DNA of 64,000 bases from Bacillus halotolerans (lineage in GTDB: Bacteria; Bacillota; Bacilli; Bacillales; Bacillaceae): contig NZ_LPVF01000013.1 of NCBI RefSeq assembly GCF_001517105.1, positions 248,001-312,000 of the forward strand, written 5' to 3'. Positions 57,936-64,000 of the stretch are shown here, in pieces. The notes beneath the pieces were generated by a model that saw nothing but the letters and a program-made list of their open reading frames with translations, made no database searches and had not been told where the DNA came from. How positions within the stretch are numbered: the stretch's first letter is position 1; every line of letters starts with the position of its first letter. Made by a program: the position numbers and the translations under genes.

Positions 57936-58751
57936 TTATTCGTACTTAGCAACTACCGCTTTCACAAGCTGCAAGAATCCGGCTTTCACCTTTTCTGTCA
58001 CTTCCATGACCTCATCGTGAGATAAAGGCTGATCCAAAATTCCGGCTGCTGCGTTCGAAATGCAGGAAATGCCGAGTACGCGGAGGCCCGCATGGTTTGC
58101 CACAATCACTTCCGGTACGGTAGACATGCCGACTGCATCAGAACCCATTGTTCTTAAAAAGCGCACTTCCGCCGGTGTTTCATAGGAAGGACCTGTCACA
58201 GCGGTATACACACCTTTTTGAATTGGAATGTTAAGGTCTTTCGCCATTTTTTCAGCCAGGCTGGAAAGATCTTTATCATAGGCTGAAGACATATCAGGAA
58301 ATCTGGCGCCGAAATCTGCTTCGTTTGGCCCGATTAATGGGTTTGTCCCCATAAAGTTAATGTGATCTGTAATGATCATTAAGTCTCCCGCACGGAATTC
58401 AGTGTTTACGCCCCCTGCCGCATTTGTCACGATCAAAGCCTCGACTCCGAGCGCTTTCATGACGCGAACAGGAAAAGTGACGTTTTCCATTGAATAGCCT
58501 TCATAGAAATGAAAGCGGCCCTGCATGGCGATGACGGTAACTCCCTCAAGTGTGCCAAGCACAAGCTGTCCGGCGTGTCCCTCAACCGTTGATACTGGGA
58601 ATTCCGGGATATCCTCATATTTCAGCTTAACAGGATTTTCGATTTCATCAGCCAAAATACCAAGACCTGAGCCTAAAATAAGGCCGATCTTTGGTGATTC
58701 AGGCAAGTTTTGTTGAATAAAAGCGGCTGCGCGTTCGATTCTGTCTTTCAA
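57936..58751 (-). CDS. pupG: Purine nucleoside phosphorylase PupG
   Basis: PupG splits guanosine and inosine (and the deoxy forms) with phosphate to base plus ribose-1-phosphate. The 271 residues belong to the trimeric PNP family with the motifs GLILGSGLG (about 23-31), QGRFHFYEGY near 80, VTNAAGGVN near 110, TGPSYETPAE near 193 and GMSTVPEVI. The product is handled by Drm, whose gene lies 12 bases upstream. Confidence 0.96.
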   Translation of the reverse strand: MKDRIERAAAFIQQNLPESPKIGLILGSGLGILADEIENPVKLKYEDIPEFPVSTVEGHAGQLVLGTLEGVTVIAMQGRFHFYEGYSMENVTFPVRVMKALGVEALIVTNAAGGVNTEFRAGDLMIITDHINFMGTNPLIGPNEADFGARFPDMSSAYDKDLSSLAEKMAKDLNIPIQKGVYTAVTGPSYETPAEVRFLRTMGSDAVGMSTVPEVIVANHAGLRVLGISCISNAAAGILDQPLSHDEVMEVTEKVKAGFLQLVKAVVAKYE

Positions 58752-58763
58752 GAAACAGTCCCC

Positions 58764-59948
58764 CTATTGTAATAAAGATAAAAAGCTTTTACCGTATTTC
58801 GGTTTTTTTGTTTGGAAATTATCCGCGATGGTTGCGCCGATATCGGCAAATGTATCTGCGAGCGGCAGCATTTGCGCTTTCTCATGTTTTTTGCTGTATG
58901 CAAGAATCGGCACATACTCACGTGTATGGTCTGTTCCGTGATGAATCGGATCATTGCCGTGATCGGCTGTAATGATTAACAGATCATCTTCTTTCATTTG
59001 TTCGAATACTTCCGGAAGACGAGCATCAAATTCTTCAAGCGCGCGTCCGTAACCTTCCGGATCACGGCGATGGCCGTATAAGGCGTCAAAATCAACAAGG
59101 TTTGCAAAGCTCAGACCCGTAAAGTCTTCTCCGAGCGTGTCAACCACCTTGTCCATTCCGTCCATATTGGATACCGTTCTGCGGGAAGACGTAATTCCTT
59201 CTCCATCATAAATATCAGAAATTTTTCCGATTGAAATGACATCTAAGCCGCTGTCTTTCAATTCATTCATCACAGTGCGGTCAAACGGCTTAAGCGCATA
59301 GTCGTGGCGGTTTGGCGTCCGTTTGAAATGTCCCGGCTCGCCGACGAACGGCCGTGCGATAATACGGCCTACCATATATTTCGGATCAAGCGTCAGCTCT
59401 CTCGCCGTTTCACAAATGCGGTACAGTTCTTCAAGCGGAACAACTTCTTCGTGAGCGGCAATTTGCAGAACAGAGTCAGCTGAAGTGTACACAATTAAAG
59501 CACCTGTCTCCATATGCTCTTTGCCGAGTTCATCCAAAATAGCTGTGCCAGAAGCCGGCTTGTTTCCGATAATTTTGCGGCCCGATCTTTTCTCAAGCTC
59601 CTGAAGCAGTTCATCAGGAAAGCCTTCAGGGAACACTTTAAACGGTTTATCAATGTATAAGCCCATAATCTCCCAATGACCTGTCATTGTATCTTTGCCG
59701 TTTGACGCTTCTTGCATTTTTCCAAAGTACGCGAGCGGCTGTTCTGTTTTTTCAACGCCCTTGATATCACCAATAAGGCCAAGGCCGAGTTTTGCCATAT
59801 TCGGCATATGTAATCCGTTCATGTGCTCGGCAATATGCCCGAGCGTATTGGCGCCTACGTCATTAAAGTCGGCGGCATCAGGCGCTTCGCCAATTCCGAC
59901 TGAATCCATTACGATTAAAAACACGCGATTATATTTGTATGCAGGCAT
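58764..59948 (-). CDS. drm: Phosphopentomutase
   Basis: Drm interconverts (deoxy)ribose-1- and -5-phosphate, so nucleosides can be used as carbon source. The 394 residues are an alkaline-phosphatase-type metalloenzyme. Metal-site motifs are [14 protein letters not shown] near residue 12, DTMTGHWE near 86 and ITADHGNDP plus TDHTREYVP near 320-340. There are two adjacent ATG codons after AAAGGAGG; the second (59948) is chosen. It is the first gene of drm-pupG and has a CRE-like box upstream. Confidence 0.96.
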   Translation of the reverse strand: MPAYKYNRVFLIVMDSVGIGEAPDAADFNDVGANTLGHIAEHMNGLHMPNMAKLGLGLIGDIKGVEKTEQPLAYFGKMQEASNGKDTMTGHWEIMGLYIDKPFKVFPEGFPDELLQELEKRSGRKIIGNKPASGTAILDELGKEHMETGALIVYTSADSVLQIAAHEEVVPLEELYRICETARELTLDPKYMVGRIIARPFVGEPGHFKRTPNRHDYALKPFDRTVMNELKDSGLDVISIGKISDIYDGEGITSSRRTVSNMDGMDKVVDTLGEDFTGLSFANLVDFDALYGHRRDPEGYGRALEEFDARLPEVFEQMKEDDLLIITADHGNDPIHHGTDHTREYVPILAYSKKHEKAQMLPLADTFADIGATIADNFQTKKPKYGKSFLSLLQ

Positions 59949-59978
59949 CATAAAAGCCTCCTTTTTTTCTATACGTCT

Positions 59979-60008
59979 ATTGTATCGCCTAGAGGTCTGA
60001 CAACTCAA
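59979..60008 (-). promoter_or_regulatory. Sigma-A promoter of drm-pupG
   Basis: TTGAGT (60008-60003) is followed after 18 bases by TACAAT (59984-59979) on the minus strand, about 30 bases before drm. Confidence 0.55.
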
Positions 60009-60010
60009 GT

Positions 60011-60024
60011 ATAAACCGTTTTCA
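60011..60024 (-). promoter_or_regulatory. CRE-like (CcpA) site upstream of drm
   Basis: On the minus strand TGAAAACGGTTTAT fits the CRE pattern TGWnAnCGnTnWCA at most positions, lacking only the final CA. It abuts the -35 region. Catabolite repression of drm-pupG is known. Confidence 0.55.
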
Positions 60025-60091
60025 TTCCCGTTGACAATGCATTTGAAAATAATGAGAAACTTCATTATTTTCTGTCTGGCCTAAAGAAAAA

Positions 60092-60111
60092 AGCCGCAGC
60101 CTGCTGCGGCT
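60092..60111 (-). terminator. Terminator after xerD
   Basis: The 8-base perfect stem AGCCGCAG/CTGCGGCT is followed on the minus strand by TTTTTTCTTT. It overlaps the xerD stop codon. Confidence 0.87.
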
Positions 60112-61000
60112 AGGCACGCGGATGGTACTGCTTGTACACATCCTTCAGCCTTGTTTTCGTCACATGCGTATAGATTTGCGTCGTAGATATATCCGCATGG
60201 CCGAGCATTTCCTGCACAGCTCTTAAATCAGCCCCGTTTTCAAGCAGATGCGTTGCAAAGGAATGCCTGAGTGTATGCGGGGTAAGCTCTTTTTTGATTC
60301 CGGCTTCGAGCGCAATTTTCTTCAGATTTTTCCAAAACCCCTGGCGGGAGATCTGCTTGCCGTGATGATTTAAAAAGAGTGCGTCAGACACTTTGTTCTT
60401 CAGCAGTTTCCCCCTGGCTTTCATCATATATTCTTCAATAGCAGAAGCAGCGGTTTCACCGATCGGCACAATCCGCTCTTTCCTCCCTTTTCCGAAACAG
60501 CGCACAAACCCCATTGACAAATGGACATCTGTCGTTTTCAATTCAATCATTTCACTGACTCGGATACCTGTGGCATAGAGCAGCTCCAGCATCGCTTTAT
60601 CCCGATAGCCAAAAGGACTCGTAAGCTTAGGCGTGTCCAACAGCCGCTCAACCTCGTTCAGCGCCAGCACCTTCGGAAGCGTCCGTTCTGTTTTTTGTGT
60701 TTCGATATGTACGGAAGGGTCTTTGTCCGTCACCTTTTCCCTAAGCAGAAATTGATGAAAAGAGCGAATCGATGCCAAATGCCGCGCTGATGTCTTTCCG
60801 GATTTCCCCGAGTCCTTCAAGTGCTTCAAATATTGGATAATTTGTATACGGGTCACATCGTTCCAATTGTTGATATGAAGGGTTTCTGTTAAATAAAGAG
60901 AATAGCTTTTCAAGTCACGCTCATAGGAGACCACCGTATTTTGAGAAAGCCCTCTCTCTACCATGACGTAGTGGATGAAATCCTTTATTTGATCTTTCAC
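60110..61000 (-). CDS. xerD: Site-specific tyrosine recombinase XerD (RipX)
   Basis: XerD, with CodV/XerC, resolves chromosome dimers at the dif site. The N-terminal core-binding domain ([23 protein letters not shown]) is followed by the catalytic domain: Arg in [10 protein letters not shown], Lys in [29 protein letters not shown]-type box (HxxR), His in [10 protein letters not shown] and Tyr in IYTHV. The start chosen is GTG at 61000, giving 296 residues. A slightly longer ATG start at 61018 is possible; both lie after GGGGAG. Confidence 0.94.
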   Translation of the reverse strand: MKDQIKDFIHYVMVERGLSQNTVVSYERDLKSYSLYLTETLHINNWNDVTRIQIIQYLKHLKDSGKSGKTSARHLASIRSFHQFLLREKVTDKDPSVHIETQKTERTLPKVLALNEVERLLDTPKLTSPFGYRDKAMLELLYATGIRVSEMIELKTTDVHLSMGFVRCFGKGRKERIVPIGETAASAIEEYMMKARGKLLKNKVSDALFLNHHGKQISRQGFWKNLKKIALEAGIKKELTPHTLRHSFATHLLENGADLRAVQEMLGHADISTTQIYTHVTKTRLKDVYKQYHPRA

Positions 61001-61007
61001 TCTAGAT

Positions 61008-61235
61008 CTACTCCCCATTTTGGTAAAAAAAGATTAACCGGTCAAACCATCCGCCTTTTTCTTCCGCATCCATTTCAACAACTTTTACGGCGGAGCCTTC
61101 AGGTTTATCGTACCGATGATAGTTTTCATACTCTTGATTTACCCATATCATAGCATAATAGAAGAGAGCGGTAAAACCTGTGAACAGAATAAAAACCTTC
61201 AATGTATCAACAGCCGTTTTCAGGAATCTTCCCAT
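61008..61235 (-). CDS. yqzK: YqzK, small membrane protein (DUF4227 type)
   Basis: This is a 75-residue protein with one membrane segment ([21 protein letters not shown], about 12-32) and a charged tail. The ATG at 61235 follows AAAGGATCG; the longer frame upstream lacks a site. It sits directly before xerD, 7 bases away, so the two are probably co-transcribed, as is common in Bacilli. Function unknown. Confidence 0.82.
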   Translation of the reverse strand: MGRFLKTAVDTLKVFILFTGFTALFYYAMIWVNQEYENYHRYDKPEGSAVKVVEMDAEEKGGWFDRLIFFYQNGE

Positions 61236-61319
61236 GTCCCAATCGATCCTTTCTCTATGGTTCCAGTTATTTAAACCATATGCCAAATCAGAAAGGATTT
61301 ATACGTCGAAACAGCAAAA

Positions 61320-61344
61320 AACCCTTTCCCCAAGAGAAAAGGTT
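61320..61344 (-). terminator. Terminator after fur
   Basis: The stem AACCCTTT/AAAAGGTT, with further pairing (one mismatch), is followed on the minus strand by TTTTTGCTG. Confidence 0.75.
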
Positions 61345-61359
61345 CGAGCCCGGCATCGT

Positions 61360-61809
61360 CTATTCAGTTTCTTTTCCGTTACAGCGGTGGCAAATGCCGT
61401 GAAACGTCAATCTATGATCTTTGATCTTAAATTTCCAATCACGTTCAATGACTTCTTCTACGTCTTCAAGCAAATCTTCTTCAATTTCATCAACGGCTCC
61501 GCACTCCATGCACACCAAGTGGTGATGAAAGTGAGCTGCCCCCTCCTTACGAAGATCGTAACGGGACACGCCGTCTCCAAAGTTAATTTTATCAACGACT
61601 TTTAATTCAGTTAGTAATTCAAGCGTACGGTATACTGTTGCGAGACCGATCTCAGGAGATTTCTCTTTTACGAGGAGGTATACATCTTCTGCGCTTAAAT
61701 GGTCTTCTTCGTTTTCAAGCAGCACTCTTACTGTCGCTTCACGCTGAGGCGTAAGTTTGTAGCTGGACGAGTGCAGCTGTTTCTTAATTCGATCAATACG
61801 GTTTTCCAT
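61360..61809 (-). CDS. fur: Ferric uptake regulator Fur
   Basis: Fur represses iron uptake genes when bound to Fe(II). The 149 residues have the N-terminal winged helix (YKLTPQREATVRVLLEN, VYRTLELLTEL) and a C-terminal dimer and metal domain with HFHHHLVCMECG and HGICHRCNG, which supply the structural zinc Cys pairs. The ATG at 61809 follows GGAGGG. A PerR box and a sigma-A promoter lie directly upstream. Confidence 0.97.
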   Translation of the reverse strand: MENRIDRIKKQLHSSSYKLTPQREATVRVLLENEEDHLSAEDVYLLVKEKSPEIGLATVYRTLELLTELKVVDKINFGDGVSRYDLRKEGAAHFHHHLVCMECGAVDEIEEDLLEDVEEVIERDWKFKIKDHRLTFHGICHRCNGKETE

Positions 61810-61841
61810 GTCTTTCCCTCCTACGCCGCATTCCATGACTC

Positions 61842-61870
61842 ATTATAACAAAATAAGCGCGGAGTTCCAA
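61842..61870 (-). promoter_or_regulatory. Sigma-A promoter of fur
   Basis: TTGGAA (61870-61865) is followed after 17 bases by a perfect TATAAT (61847-61842) on the minus strand. Confidence 0.8.
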
Positions 61871-61885
61871 CTATAATTATTATAA
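61871..61885. promoter_or_regulatory. PerR box upstream of fur
   Basis: CTATAATTATTATAA differs from the Per box TTATAATnATTATAA at one base only. It abuts the -35 of the fur promoter. PerR repression of fur is known in B. subtilis. Confidence 0.82.
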
Positions 61886-61921
61886 ACTGATAAATAAAAT
61901 GATTTTCTTTTAATAATGTTT

Positions 61922-62566
61922 TTAAAAAAGTCGCGATGTCAGCTTTTCCATCAAAACAGGCGACATGTATGCTTCAAAGAGAGACGAGATCAGCGCTAAA
62001 AATAAAATGATCAGGAAAACAACAGCATACCGCCCGAACCACTGGATCGGCGCATCATGCAGACTTCGTTTAACGAACAGCTGCCTGATCAGCTTTAAAG
62101 AAAATGCAATCGCACACGTGCCCATAATGAGATAAGCCGGAATAAGCAGCACATTTTGCGGCAAAACCGAGACAAAGGATAAGAAAAAACCGCTGATTCC
62201 CATCTGGTTGACGAGAAATCCCACAGTAAATCCGACGACAATTCCTTTTAGAAAAATCATAATAAAAATGATCGGCATACCAATCACAGAAATGCCTAAA
62301 ATCCACATCAGCCCTAAATACTTTATATTATGAAAAATGCTTTGCCAAAACATATCAGATGAGCTGGCCTGCTTTCCGTCTGATAGCTGTCCGAAAAATT
62401 GGCTTAAATAATAATATAAATCTTCTTTCTGGCTGATCGTCATGCTGTTGACAATAATAGCGCCAAAAATCACACCCATGAAAAACAGGACAGACACAAA
62501 TATATAAAGAGAGAGATGATCCTTTACATGCCCGAGAAACATGTCCTTATAAGAAATTTTCCGCAT
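61922..62566 (-). CDS. spoIIM: Stage II sporulation protein M
   Basis: SpoIIM works with SpoIID and SpoIIP in septal peptidoglycan hydrolysis and engulfment of the forespore. The 214 residues have five predicted membrane segments (first at about 21-42, [19 protein letters not shown]) with small loops; the N-terminus is cytosolic. The ATG follows GGGAGGAAACG. A sigma-E promoter lies about 40 bases upstream. It stands alone between fur and yqkK. Confidence 0.96.
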   Translation of the reverse strand: MRKISYKDMFLGHVKDHLSLYIFVSVLFFMGVIFGAIIVNSMTISQKEDLYYYLSQFFGQLSDGKQASSSDMFWQSIFHNIKYLGLMWILGISVIGMPIIFIMIFLKGIVVGFTVGFLVNQMGISGFFLSFVSVLPQNVLLIPAYLIMGTCAIAFSLKLIRQLFVKRSLHDAPIQWFGRYAVVFLIILFLALISSLFEAYMSPVLMEKLTSRLF

Positions 62567-62606
62567 ATCGTTTCCTCCCGCCCGCTCTATTGATTTGATT
62601 TAATAG

Positions 62607-62634
62607 ATTGTATGAAAGAAACGAAAAAACATGC
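62607..62634 (-). promoter_or_regulatory. Sigma-E promoter of spoIIM
   Basis: GCATGTT (62634-62628) is followed after 13 bases by a perfect CATACAAT (62614-62607) on the minus strand. spoIIM is a known sigma-E gene. Confidence 0.7.
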
Positions 62635-62663
62635 TCTTTTTCAAAAAGAAACGATAGAGATTG

Positions 62664-62885
62664 CTAGGCGGCGGTTTCGGGCATAAAAAAATCCCTATCA
62701 TCAAAGGCATTATGATCATAAGGATTTTTGTGTTTATGCTTTCTTTTATTCAATATGTCTTTTTTGCTTTTTGTCATTCTTTCATGGGTGCTGAAGGATG
62801 GAGAACTGCCTCTTGATAATAAGGCGTCCCGTCCGCTGTTTCTAAGCAGATGCTCCCGTTTTCTTTTCGCTCGGCTTTTTGCCAT
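62664..62885 (-). CDS. yqkK: Small basic protein YqkK
   Basis: This is a 73-residue, very basic soluble protein (MAKSRAKRKREHLLRNSGRD; later KRKHKHKNPYDHN). It has no membrane segment and no known domain. The ATG at 62885 follows GGGAG at 8 bases; the longer upstream start is not needed. Its position between spoIIM and mleA is as in B. subtilis. The charge suggests nucleic-acid binding, but this is only inference. Confidence 0.78.
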   Translation of the reverse strand: MAKSRAKRKREHLLRNSGRDALLSRGSSPSFSTHERMTKSKKDILNKRKHKHKNPYDHNAFDDRDFFMPETAA

Positions 62886-62967
62886 GCTGATCACTCCCTG
62901 TTTCATTTTGGTTCATGATAGCAAATGGAACATGTTATTAAAATGTTTTGAATCTGTCAGAAAAAAA

Positions 62968-62991
62968 CAGCACCTGTCGTGCCAGGTGCTG
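62968..62991 (-). terminator. Terminator after mleA
   Basis: The 9-base perfect stem CAGCACCTG/CAGGTGCTG is followed on the minus strand by seven T. Confidence 0.9.
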
Positions 62992-62999
62992 GTTTCATT

Positions 63000-64000
63000 T
63001 TAATGTTTGACCGCTGTAAGAGCTGCACGTTCAACGGCGGCTGTCACTTCGTGATGGACCTTTGAATCCAGCGGCTGCGGAACCACATCGCCTGGCTTTG
63101 TGCAGGCTGCTATGGCCTCTGCTGCCGCCACAAGCATATCGTGATTGATCTCCTTGCTTTTGGCATTCAGTGCTCCTCTGAATATACCCGGGAAGCCAAG
63201 CACATTATTCACAGACCGCCCGTCAGCCGCATACGCTGCGCCGGCCTGCAAAGCATCCTCAGGCTCAATTTCCGGCTTCGGATTGGATAATGCCAATATG
63301 ACCTGACCAGATCGTACGAATTCAGGTTTAATTAAACCAGGAACTCCTGTTGTGGCAATGACAATGTCACATGTTTCCATTAATTCTTCGATGCTGGCGG
63401 CTGTCTGTCCGCCGTATTGCTCAAGACGACTCATCGCCGTCTCTGATTTGTCTGTACCGCATACAGCTTTGACGCCGTAAGCCATAAACATCCGGCAGAT
63501 GGCTACGCCCGCTGCGCCGAGGCCGATCTGCCCCACTTTTGCTTCTTTCAAGTCAACGCCCGCGCTTTTACATGCCGAAATGGCAGCTGCCAGCGTGACG
63601 ACAGCTGTCCCATGCTGATCATCGTGCATGACAGGGATATTGAGCTCCTCTTTTAGGCGATCTTCAATTTCGAAGCAATGCGGTGACCCGATATCCTCAA
63701 GCAGGATGCCGTTAAATCCTGGTGAAATATGTTTTACCGTATTGATGATTTCTTCAGGATCACTTGTATCCAGCAAAATCGGGATACCGCTGATCCCTGC
63801 CAGCTGATCAAACAGCGCTGCCTTTCCTTCCATAACAGGCATTCCCGCAACAGAGCCAATGTTACCAAGGCCGAGAATGGCTGTTCCATCAGTTACAATT
63901 GCGACCGAGTTGCTGATTGTTGTATAGATATCAGCCTTCTGAGGTTCTTTCTCGATCAGTCTGCAGACGTCTGCTACACCTGGGGTATAGACGCGCCCAA
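63000..64000 (-). CDS. mleA: NAD-dependent malic enzyme (malolactic) MleA/YqkJ, N-terminal part outside window
   Basis: This malic enzyme family member converts malate with NAD; its B. subtilis relative is called malolactic enzyme. The visible 333 codons include TDGTAILGLGNIG, the catalytic Tyr and Lys region RVYTPGVADVC and MPVMEGKA, and LDTSD. The Asp cluster LLEDIGSPHCFEIED and the NAD motif IGLGAAGVAI follow. The reading frame is open to the right edge, so the true start lies beyond the window. Name is by position before ansA-type genes and by sequence. Confidence 0.93.
   Translation of the reverse strand, partial: GRVYTPGVADVCRLIEKEPQKADIYTTISNSVAIVTDGTAILGLGNIGSVAGMPVMEGKAALFDQLAGISGIPILLDTSDPEEIINTVKHISPGFNGILLEDIGSPHCFEIEDRLKEELNIPVMHDDQHGTAVVTLAAAISACKSAGVDLKEAKVGQIGLGAAGVAICRMFMAYGVKAVCGTDKSETAMSRLEQYGGQTAASIEELMETCDIVIATTGVPGLIKPEFVRSGQVILALSNPKPEIEPEDALQAGAAYAADGRSVNNVLGFPGIFRGALNAKSKEINHDMLVAAAEAIAACTKPGDVVPQPLDSKVHHEVTAAVERAALTAVKH

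Noticed and set aside
61313-62640. Fur box or second riboswitch near fur or spoIIM
   Set aside because: No match to a Fur box or an aptamer core was found; only the PerR box and promoters.

Overview
This window is a chromosomal segment of a Bacillus subtilis-group bacterium. Gene content and order match, from memory, the B. subtilis stretch from spoIVA to mleA (spoIVA, gpsA, der, fni, cmk, sleB, ypdA, gudB, recQ, serA, sigX, res, dacB-spm, scp, rib, sipS, lysA, spoVA, spoIIA, drm-pupG, xerD, fur, spoIIM, mleA). Many residues differ from my recollection of strain 168, so I read it as another strain or a close relative; the exact species is not decided here. Almost every gene lies on the minus strand. 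The plus-strand exceptions are ypzI, fer, serA, a YjcZ-like mini-gene, ypuF and ypuA. I see no prophage, insertion sequence, CRISPR array, tRNA or rRNA.

Layout: 1-6.7 kb holds spore-coat ATPase SpoIVA (cut by the window edge), lipoprotein YphF, GpsA, GTPase Der and the YIEGIA cluster ypzH-seaA-yphA. 6.5-16.5 kb holds ypzI, isoprenoid isomerase fni, S1-domain ypfD, cmk, the c-di-GMP receptor motI, the germination pair sleB-ypeB, prsW, ypdA and gudB. 16.6-25.9 kb holds mecB, ypbG-ypbF-ypbE-ypbD-recQ-ypbB, ferredoxin, riboswitch-controlled ribU, serA and aroC. 26.7-34.5 kb holds sigX-rsiX and resABCDE (cytochrome c maturation plus its two-component system). 34.6-41 kb holds rluB, the spore-cortex operon dacB-spmA-spmB, ypuI, condensin subunits scpA-scpB and ypuF. 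40.7-44.9 kb is the riboflavin operon ribDEAHT under an FMN riboswitch. 45-49.8 kb holds ypuD, sipS, ypzJ, ppiB, ypuA and lysA. 49.9-57.8 kb is spoVA plus spoIIA with dacF. 57.9-64 kb holds pupG-drm, xerD, yqzK, fur, spoIIM, yqkK and mleA (cut by the window edge).

Two themes dominate. The first is sporulation: sigma-F control (spoIIAA-AB-sigF), engulfment (spoIIM), coat base (spoIVA), cortex (dacB, dacF, spmA, spmB), dipicolinate channel (spoVA) and cortex lysis (sleB, ypeB). Promoters resembling sigma-E, -F, -G, -H and -K sites can be read in front of several of them. The second is flavin and redox metabolism: two FMN riboswitches control uptake (ribU) and synthesis (ribD operon), next to ferredoxin, ypdA, resA-C and fur with a PerR box.

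The most notable departures are lesions in conserved genes. gudB lacks the 9-bp duplication that silences it in strain 168 but carries an in-frame ochre codon. The neighbours ypbE and ypbD each carry a one-base homopolymer frameshift, and dacB has a one-base frameshift that removes its last 11 codons. Either these are real mutations or the assembly has homopolymer errors. Other points worth a look are a chain of hairpins downstream of gpsA, a 29-codon YjcZ-type protein behind a sigma-K-like promoter, and a perfect inverted repeat in front of yphA. I found no convincing wholly new multi-gene system.
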